A stretch of 64,000 nucleotides of DNA, taken from assembly GCA_038380435.1 (NCBI GenBank), contig JAWZYU010000013.1:63630446-63694445 (forward strand), written 5' to 3'. The position numbers and the translations under genes were made by a program. Positions within the stretch are counted from its first letter, which is position 1. Each line of letters begins with the position of its first letter. Under the pieces are notes generated by a model, which saw only the letters and a program-made list of their open reading frames with translations, ran no database searches and was not told where the DNA came from. The DNA is from Ryuthela nishihirai (taxonomy: Eukaryota > Arthropoda > Arachnida > Araneae > Heptathelidae). Of the stretch, positions 56,496 to 64,000 are shown piece after piece.

Positions 56496-57517
56496 ATAAT
56501 GATATTGTTGTGTACCGATAAGAAACAAAAATTTTGCTTTAGTTGCAATGACAAATTAAATCAAGTCATCCATTAAAGTTGCTAGTGAAAACAAGAAAGG
56601 AAGATCAGTTGCTATTTTTGGTGCCAGTTGCTCATGCATTGACAGGATCAACAAATGGAAATTGAAGTCAATCATAAGCCCACCTCACCATTCATGTTTA
56701 TTCCACATGCCTCCCAGCAGCCAGTGGCACACAAAATGAGTGCAGTAAAAATAGCCTTCCTGAGAAATATGGATACTCTTCTATAACACAACTGTTGAAA
56801 AAAAAAGTATATGTGGATGCTCAAAATGCAAGTTACCTGCTAAAAATTTAAAAAGTAGATCTGAAAGCATGGGTGGCAGTTACTTCTGCATGCCATGTAA
56901 GAAAGGCATGCATTGTCCACTGATGCTTAGCCCCCTCAAGGTTTTTTTTTTATATTAGATGTTAGAGTCAGATCAACACTCCTAAACAGGAAGAGCTTAT
57001 GATCAAATTTGTATACAGCTTCCTCTTATTGTAACTTTGAGGAATGTTGAGGTGTGGACACACCAAATTTCTTTCCCCCCCCCAAAAAAGGGGGTAAGAA
57101 CTGCTCCTAAATGATAAGAGCTAGGACCATGAAATTTGGTATAGAGCATCCTCTGACCATAAAGCAACTTACTGGTTTGTCCCACAGTTTTCCTATTTCC
57201 CCCCCCCCCCCCTTATTAAACTTTAGTATCATATGAAAACTTGCAATGTTGGGAGCATCATCTACTGTACATTTTAGAGAGTTAAGAACCCAACTAATGT
57301 CATGCAAGTGTGCTTGATATTTGAATGTCTGATGTTCATCCACCGGTGCAATTAATAACCCAGAGAAAAATTATGGGTGTGGAATATTTTTTCAAAGCAG
57401 CCTAAGCTTAAATTCCTTGTAGTTCAGTGATCACATTCTAAGCTTCCTAGCATTATACAGTCACCACCTCTCGTCATGTTTCTTGAACTTACAGAAAGAA
57501 TTTAATTTAAAGAATTG
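56496..57517. other. Intron sequence, nothing firmly recognised
   Basis: Mixed composition with C runs at 57074-57083 and 57199-57212. No family assigned. Confidence 0.4.
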
Positions 57518-57675
57518 TTTAGTTTCAGAAACCTATAGACCCTATGTTCAGAAACCTTCTATAAATCCTATATTACTAGCATGGTAGATTTCAAGAAGGC
57601 TTTTGATTCTGTTGATTTCAATATTTGGTATTCATGAGATCATATGGCATACCTAACAAATTAGTTTGTATAATG

Positions 57676-58052
57676 GGTTGGATTGTTTTACCTCTGAGTG
57701 GTGCTTTTTGCATGCAATGGGCTAAATGGTCAGGTTGCAAGAATCCAAGGGCTCAGAGAAAGTTGAAAGAAGGTCCCGCTGGACAGCTGTTAGGAGACAG
57801 ATAGAAGCCTCCTGTCAAGGCCATCCAACATGTTCTTTAATGTGTACAGTGTCAGGCTCTCTTGTACATGGGACCACAGCTTTATGTCCCATCCAACATA
57901 CAGCAACAATTCAGCCCATTGGTGCCCCCCCCCCCTTTCTGAGTGAAGGCAGAGTGGGGGATTAAATGAAGATAAATCTCAGTGTTAGAGATAAGTCTCA
58001 CAGTTGGGAGGAATTAGTGTGGAGCTACAGAATGAGCCAACCTTGGCCCCAG
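57676..58052 (-). mobile_element. tRNA-derived SINE, family A, copy 7
   Basis: Antisense, the most diverged copy; tail region at 57676-57700, body recognisable (GGCCATCCAACATGTTCTTT), tRNA head eroded. Flanks TTAGTTTGTATAATG / TTAGCGTAATG look like a decayed target-site duplication. Confidence 0.82.
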
Positions 58053-58075
58053 TTAGCGTAATGAAAGCTCTAAAT

Positions 58076-58252
58076 CAGAGGTGCTCAAACCGTGGCCCAT
58101 GGGCCATTTGTATCCCATCGGACCCTTAATTGTGGCCTGTGAACATGACGAAGCTTCCAAAAAATATTTAAAAAATACACATATGTATAATAGAGCGACA
58201 TGTACCAAATTTTCAAATTGGTCCGTGACTTCCAAAAAGTTGAGCACCCCTG
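58076..58252. mobile_element. hAT-type MITE (177 bp)
   Basis: TIRs CAGAGGTGCTCAA / CAGGGGTGCTCAA and an exact 8-bp TSD CTCTAAAT (58068-58075, 58253-58260), both diagnostic of hAT elements. The inner sequence includes GTGGCCCATGGGCC. Inserted in the old RTE copy. Confidence 0.93.
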
Positions 58253-59411
58253 CTCTAAATAATAATGCTGAGTTGTGTGAGAGTTGGTAAGGCTTGTAGC
58301 AACTGGTTTACCATCGCTAACTGGAGTTTGACAAGAATTCATTGTATCTCACCATCTCTTTAGTTTGGCTGTTGATTTTGTGTGTGGAATTCACTGCAAG
58401 GGGAGATTAGCCTTAAATGGTCTAGATTTGAAACTTGCTAATTTAGATTATGCTGATGAGATGTTGATGAGATGAACTCTTTAATTAGAGCTGTTGATGC
58501 AATGGTAATAGCATAGGTTTGGTGATAAATAGAGAAGAAAACTAAAGTGAAGAAAATTGGTCAAGCAGGTTGTGTTTCAGTTATTTTGAATGGTTCCACC
58601 CTTGAATAATTGTTTAATTGTCTTGGGAGCTGTATAACAGATACTGATGATGTATGGCATGAGTTTAACCATGGAATAGTGACTGCTGCTGGGACATTTA
58701 AGAATCTATGAAGAATGTGGTAAAATAAGTGTATATACTTAAAGAGTAAAATTAAACTGTAAAAAAAGTTTGGTCCTTTCTAAAATTTTGCTCTGGTTTG
58801 TTTTGCACTGACCTTTGTAAGTGAAATAATAGGAAACTGACATCTAGATGCTTATGCAGTATTTTGGACATTTGGTGTTGACTGTGTAGGTAATGGTGAG
58901 ATTAGGTAGAGTCAATAACCACCTTTGAGCAGCTTATTAGAAAGTTTCACAGAACATTCATACACCTTTTTCCTTCTATTACCTTTGGTAGTATTCTGAC
59001 ATCCTCCCACTCCATTCTTTCCCTCCCTTTTCCAACTCCTTATATATGTGGCTCTGTTTATGAATACTTTTAATGTGTCGTGTGTCTGTTGTAAAACTCA
59101 TTTTCATAAAAAAAAAACCTTAAGCAAGAGAGAACTGTGGATCTAATTCTATTGTGCAGAAAGAGACTTGTTTTGGCCACATTGTCCATATGGTTCACTG
59201 GGCCGTTACTTATACTATAGATTAGGGTTATGAACTGTATGTCTAATGGCCTCAGAAAGAAGAGGAACACCTAGGATGTGGTGGGCAGATAAGGCCAAAC
59301 AGGACCTTATTAGAATTGGCCAAATGCAGCAGCTCTACCTCAGGACAGACATGTTTTTTACAACTAAATTATGCAGTCTGGTTAAATTACTGTAACCCAT
59401 GGCTGCTTGAG

Positions 59412-59732
59412 TCCCAGCTGGGTCAGCATTGAGATTTATCTCCGCAAAATTCCCCGCCTTGCCCACAGTCAGTAGGGGACACCAATGGGCTTGGAAAGGC
59501 CACCGTCAGTCAGATGGGACGTTAAGCCGTGGCTCCATGTGCAGGAGAGCCATACCCTGTGCACGTTAAAGAACATGCTTGATGGCCTTGATGGGAGGCT
59601 ACCATCTGTCTCCAACAGCTGTTCCAGTGGGTCCCCTCCCCCCAACCTTCTCTGAGCCTTCGGGGTCCATGTGACCTGGCCATTTAGCCCATGGTTTGCA
59701 AAAAAATGCCGCTCAGAGGTAAAACAACCCAA
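59412..59732 (+). mobile_element. tRNA-derived SINE, family A, copy 8 (5' truncated)
   Basis: Starts in the B-box region (TCCCAGCTGGGTCAGC). A 16-bp TSD CCCATGGCTGCTTGAG / CCCATGACTGCTTGAG (59396-59411, 59733-59748) is the 3' end of the RTE copy. It lies about 165 bp upstream of the erlin exon at 59898. Confidence 0.92.
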
Positions 59733-59897
59733 CCCATGACTGCTTGAGGATTTTGTATGCTGTACAGGCTCCTGCTAGATCTCTGTGGCAAAGAGCTGCT
59801 TGAGGCAGCATTTTGTTTATTATATACTGTATATAGTTTCCAAAAACATTGCAAAGCATAGAAAGATGATAATAAGATGTTCTTTGTACATTTACAG

Positions 59898-60030
59898 ATC
59901 AAATTGATGAAAACCTAAAGATTGCTCTTCAGAAAGACTTAAATGTTATGGCACCAGGTTTATATGTTCAGGCTGTAAGAGTGACAAAGCCCAAAATTCC
60001 AGAATCAATAAGAAAAAATTATGAGTTGAT
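59898..60030 (+). CDS. erlin: Erlin internal exon (end of SPFH domain)
   Basis: This 133-nt exon has acceptor TTTACAG and donor GTAAGT. It reads [15 protein letters not shown], then a segment containing MAPGL and [20 protein letters not shown], then two bases of a Met codon. In the family this is followed by the coiled-coil ESEKTKLLIA segment and the oligomerisation region. I saw no such exon in 60031-64000, so the 3' part of the gene lies beyond the window. All four exons keep one frame (368 nt, about 122 codons). Splice sites are canonical and there is no stop, so the gene looks functional despite the transposon load of its introns. Confidence 0.95.
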
Positions 60031-60230
60031 GTAAGTAATCATTTTAAGAGTAACTCTTTAAGAGTAACTAAGTTTGCAAATGAAATTTAATATTTTGTAA
60101 ATATTAAAAATACTGGTGAACTGATGACAGAATTTGCAAAATTTTGATAAGGATAATTTTTGTAATTCTGGTAGATTTTTAGTCAGCTATGTGTTTAAAT
60201 TATAAATTATCATCATCTTATTGGGTAAAA

Positions 60231-60810
60231 CAGAGGTCTTTAAACTTTTTTCTATTGCTGGGCCGTATTGGCAATTGTCTAATGGCTGGTGGGCCAAACA
60301 GTCATTTTACAAGATCTTTTTCATTTAAAGGCTTAAATAATATAGTATATATCAGGACTACATGTAGCATTAATATTCACTGGGAAAATCAAATAAAAAT
60401 GCTAATTTGATAGTTTCAAGAAATTGTATATTTGAATAAAAAAAAATTTAAACAAAACAGTAAGTGATAGAAAACATTATCTTTTAATTCTAGAGATAGC
60501 CCAAGCGATCTCTAGGAAAAATGCAATACCTGCCCTTTGTTACTTCTCTTTCCATACTTTTTTAAGTACTAATAGTACTAATATAAATTTATATAATAAA
60601 TATAATAATGTTAATTTTATATAGGCCAAATTCTCTCTCTCTATATATATATATGCAACAAATGTAGAATAAAGCAAAATTGCATACATCTCAGACTGAA
60701 ATGATAATTGTGGATGTTTTTTTATGTAGTAAATACAATAATTTGTATTGTCTAGTTCATTTCCTTCAAGGAGATTAACAATCTTTGTGAGGCCATAGTT
60801 TTGACCCCTG
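60231..60810. mobile_element. hAT-like non-autonomous element (580 bp)
   Basis: Ends CAGAGGTCTTTAAAC and, reverse-complemented, CAGGGGTCAAAACTATG. The inner GGGCCG/GGGCC motifs resemble the MITE at 58076. Flanking octamers GGGTAAAA / ATGTAAAA match at 6 of 8 positions. No transposase ORF. Confidence 0.65.
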
Positions 60811-60959
60811 ATGTAAAACACGTTCAACTAATCAAATATTTCATAACTTATGCTCCTGAACAATTAATTTATAAATGTAACATTTTTAATTAAGCAGATT
60901 TTCTCAAAATTTGATTAAATTAGTTCAATTAAAAATATAAATAAATTGAAAATTTAAAA

Positions 60960-61205
60960 AATACCTGCCTTCCTGTAAGCACCCTAAAAAGTTGGCAATA
61001 AACCTAAAGCATATCAATGGTGCAATCACTCACTGTGTTCTTATTCACTTCAAAGGAAAATAGGGTGCCTGCAATCTTGTTGAGTAGGTTAATCATTGCC
61101 CTATCTTCCTTTAAGGTGAATATGAACTCAGCGACTGATTGCACCATCGATATGCTTTAGATTTGTTTCCTACTTTTTAGGGTGCTTATAGGAAGATAGG
61201 TAATT
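60960..61205. mobile_element. MITE family M, copy 3
   Basis: Long TIR: TACCTGCCTTCCTGTAAGCA continuing CCCTAAAAAGT on the left; TACCTATCTTCCTATAAGCA continuing CCCTAAAAAGT on the right (reverse complement). The arms pair over about 105-110 bp. Related to 12850-13095 and 13330-13600. Confidence 0.78.
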
Positions 61206-61440
61206 TTTAAATTTTTTATTCGTTTTTTTTTTTTTCATTTAATCACTAAAAACACCTACCTTCAGAAATTTTCATTTGATATATGACTCATAAATATCAA
61301 CTATATATTTCCTCAAAAAAATACATCATCCACATTTTTCCCCAAACATGAGGTAGCCCATGACATTGACAATGTCACAAGTTTTAATTTGAGATAAAAC
61401 TCATTAAGGTCGACCCCATTGAAAATCTGCCCCCTTTATC

Positions 61441-62275
61441 AGGGGAGAGCATGGTGGGGGCAAAAAACGAAATAGGTTATATGTCATTATATGAGCTTTC
61501 ACTTGACATCTAACTCATAACTGTAGGCCCTCACATTCGAAAGATATAGTAAAAGAATGACTTTAATATTTCCCATTTTTAGGGGGAAGAAAACAAGGGG
61601 ATATACTTTCATTACCCACAACACAAGCTTTCATTTGATATACATGTTATTTCAGTACCCACGTTCTGCAGATATAGTGGAAAAATCGTTTTTAATTTCC
61701 ATATTTTTAGGCGGGAAGAATGCATCAGGGGGGGGGGGAACAATTTATTTTATAGGTTATGACACTCCCCACATCACAACCTTTCATTTGACATGTAACT
61801 TGTTATGTTTGGCATATTTTGGAGATAAAGCAAAATAATAGTTTTCATAGTTTTCCTTTTTTAGAGGGGAAGAAAGGATGGGGATCAATTTTTTATAATT
61901 TATGATATTCCCACATCACAAGCTTGCATTTGATGCATCTATTGTTGCTTTCTGTACTCACATTCAGGAGACATAGGGAGACAATTGTTTTCATATTTAT
62001 TCTTAGGGGTGAAGAAAGCATGGGGGGGTCAGTGTTTTATAACTTTCCCATGCCAGAATCTTTTATATGATGTATAGTTCTTTACTTTTGGCACTCGCGT
62101 TCTGGATATATATCAGAATAATAGTTTTAATATTTGCTCTTTTTTAGGGGGGAAGAAAGCATCGGGGTCAATTTTCTATACCCTATGACACTCCCTGCAT
62201 CACCAGCTTTCATTTGACACATGAATCATTAAGTCTCTCCATTGCGTTCGAAAGATATGGTGGAACAACTGTTTT
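61441..62275. repeat. Minisatellite-like tandem repeat, unit about 140 bp
   Basis: The motif TTTTTAGGGGGGAAGAAAGC recurs near 61581, 61709, 61863, 62005 and 62146 (spacing 128, 154, 142, 141), plus a first unit from 61441. Each unit also has GCTTTCATTTGACA and TTCGAAAGATATGGTGG-like blocks. The copies are diverged, with about six units. Confidence 0.82.
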
Positions 62276-62559
62276 GTCAAATCCACAAATCAACAAATGT
62301 CAAGTGAAAAGCAATACAAGGATAGGTGATAAAAATAGTCTTTCTGTCTTGGAAGTGTAACTGAAATTATATTCTAAAACTATAAGCTTAAATGATGTAC
62401 AAGTCTGAAAGGATGACCAAAACAGTTTTAAAAATAAATTAGGTTTATTTATGAAGCACAGTAATAGTCACTGGTTGCTACCAGTCACTTCATTTTAAAG
62501 GAAGGCTAATCTCATTATTTCTAGTAAAAATGGCAAACCATCATTGTTTAGATGATCCC

Positions 62560-63815
62560 TTGTGATTATGGGCTGTTGAAAATGCTTGAAGCAGGACAAT
62601 CAGGTGGGAGTAGCAAGATTGCTCGATGTGTCAAGAAAGATAGCATTGACATTTTGGGAACAGTTCCAGGAGACAAGAACCATTACCATAATAGCTGACT
62701 TAAGTCACATGACAGTTACTTCAACATGAACTGACCATTATCTGGCTCTAATGGCAAGATGGAACAGTACAATGACTTCATACCAACTGTCTCTCAAGGT
62801 TTCTGCAGTCACAGGTGAAATAATTTGCAGCAGAACAGTGTTATTAAGACTTTTAATGTGAGTAAACTCACCTAGCCGACGCAGTTATTATTAAGCCCCA
62901 GGAGTTGTAATGTTGGATGCTAGAATGATGTTACTTACAAGGATGGTTAATCTCAATATTTCTACTGCAGATGGCAAGCCATCATGTTTCATGTCATGCT
63001 AACCCTCAACCAAAATGTAATAATTCACGATATTTGCTGTACAGTGAATTCAGTTTAAAAGCTGCTCTATCTCAAAGATAAGGAGTGCAAAAGTTATTAC
63101 AGACTAAGTTGCATTTAACCCTCAACCACCAAAAAGCTCATTTAAACTGTTACATGTTGCTTGGAACCCTAAACAATGGACTAATATTCTGTTTTCTGTA
63201 GAGAATTGATTTAGCCTACAGCCATATTCTAGAATTCGTATTAAAAATGCAATGACAAGTTGTTACATTTGATTGTTACACGTAATCATTGTAAATATTC
63301 TAGATATTTAATTTGGAGAGAATGAGGCATAAGATACCATTTCTCCAATATCTGAGAAAAGGATACTTGTGGTGGAGGTGGTATGCTGATCTGAGGTAAT
63401 AAAATCATCAAAGGCCATATTCCTCTTCTTGTGTTCAATGGAGGCTCTGTTACTGCTCAGAACTACAGAGAAGAGCTCTTTGAAACCTGTGACTTTTTAA
63501 CAATGCAGTTGGAACTGGTTTCCTGTTTATGGATGACAGTGACCATTTGCTACAGTGAACTTGGTGCAGGAGTACTTAGAAATGGAAGATATCCAACATG
63601 TGACCCAGCTAGCAAGAACTGCAGATCTAAGTCCCTTTGAACATGCATGGAATGCCTTAGCAAGATACATTCATTACAAACCATCAGCCACCTTCTCGGC
63701 CACTCCATGAAGTAAAGTTAGCTGTTGTGGAGAGATTGGAATTGTTGTCTGAGGTCCTTCTGAACAATCTTATATTGAGCATGAATCATAGCTGTCAGGG
63801 CTGTTCAGTCACCAG
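62560..63815 (+). pseudogene. Tc1-like transposase remnant
   Basis: Plus-strand fragments in order: MLEAGQSGGSSKIAR (near 62580), a basic HTH-linker region, then EKRILVVEVV, SMEALLLLRT..EE, QEYLEMEDIQHVTQLARTAD, LSPFEHAWNAL (63565-63660). The order follows the DDE domain of a Tc1-like family different from the one at 39932. Frameshifts and a lost catalytic region make it dead. A repeated block (GGNTAATCTCANTATTTCTA) occurs at 62500 and 62945. Confidence 0.65.
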
Positions 63816-63830
63816 AGAGCACCAGAGAGG

Positions 63831-64000
63831 ACCTTGGTCAGTAGGGGATACTGATGGGCTTGGAAAGGCTGCTGTCTGTCAGATGGGATATAAAGCCATA
63901 CCTTGTGCATGTTCAAGAACATGCTGGATGGCCTTGGCAGGAGGCTACTATACATCTCCAAACAGCTGTCCAATGGGTCTCCTCCTCCCAACCTTTTCTT
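63831..64000 (+). mobile_element. tRNA-derived SINE, family A, copy 9 (cut by window end)
   Basis: Starts in the body at TTGGTCAGTAGGGGATA and continues to the window edge at the CCCAACCTTTTCTT block; the tail lies beyond. Confidence 0.87.

Larger units (their letters stand above)
57518..59760 (+). mobile_element. Old RTE LINE copy with three insertions
   Basis: RT remnants (VDFKKAFDSVD near 57580) through the C-terminal region and CCCATGGCTGCTTGAG end, tail TTTTGTATG. Interrupted by an antisense SINE (57676-58052), a hAT MITE (58076-58252), about 210 bp of unassigned sequence (58936-59145) and a SINE at its 3' end (59412-59732). Highly diverged from the intact copy. Confidence 0.82.

Noticed and set aside
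56800..57240. Possible piggyBac-like C-terminal zinc segment
   Set aside because: Cys-rich reading near 56810-56910 could not be extended to any recognisable transposase, and no TTAA-bounded ends were found.
1..64000. CRISPR arrays, operons, bacterial promoters or terminators
   Set aside because: The spliced erlin exons and LINE/SINE content show a eukaryotic nuclear genome; no regularly spaced direct-repeat array was seen.

Overview
This is a eukaryotic, AT-rich, repeat-dominated window from an animal genome. An arthropod is the best guess, possibly a chelicerate, because of the retrotransposon and transposon families present. I could not verify the species. There is no prokaryotic gene organisation.

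The only host gene I can support is an erlin (SPFH/prohibitin-domain protein of the ER membrane) on the + strand. Four consecutive in-phase coding exons lie at 11150-11196, 13959-14020, 47431-47556 and 59898-60030. All have AG/GT splice borders, and together they encode about 122 residues of the SPFH domain. The N-terminal exons must lie before the window and the C-terminal exons after it. The introns inside the window are about 2.8, 33.4 and 12.3 kb and are filled with mobile DNA.

Layout. 1-11149 (upstream intron or 5' flank): antisense RTE-type LINE fragments, a deleted pogo-like transposon, two SINEs, a piggyBac MITE and three large inverted-repeat elements. 11197-13958: a perfect hairpin, one SINE nested in another SINE, and two MITEs. 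14021-47430: a mariner remnant; a 2.26-kb transposon with CACTGGGCAACA ends carrying a conserved orphan invertebrate protein; a full-length RTE LINE with an intact ORF (21520-25188) inserted into an older copy of itself; a stack of RTE within RTE containing an LTR retrotransposon (29431-34494) with 99.5% identical LTRs, an intact gag and no pol; a 1.29-kb Tc1-like element; a solo LTR; and two pieces of a jockey/I-like LINE. 47557-59897: a perfect 116-bp-arm palindrome, a nearly 6-kb jockey/I-like LINE carrying a SINE, and an old RTE copy holding two SINEs and a hAT MITE. 60031-64000: a hAT-like element, a MITE, an approximately 140-bp tandem repeat, a Tc1-like remnant and a SINE cut by the window edge.

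Nested insertions and target-site duplications give a relative chronology. Old RTE copies came first, then young RTE copies, then the LTR element (three transitions in 665 bp between its LTRs). One tRNA-derived SINE family has nine copies, and its 3' tail resembles the tail of the jockey/I-like LINE. Two LINE fragments carry that SINE at the same position, suggesting SINE-LINE co-mobilisation. Most of the other open reading frames are antisense or out-of-frame readings of repeats.
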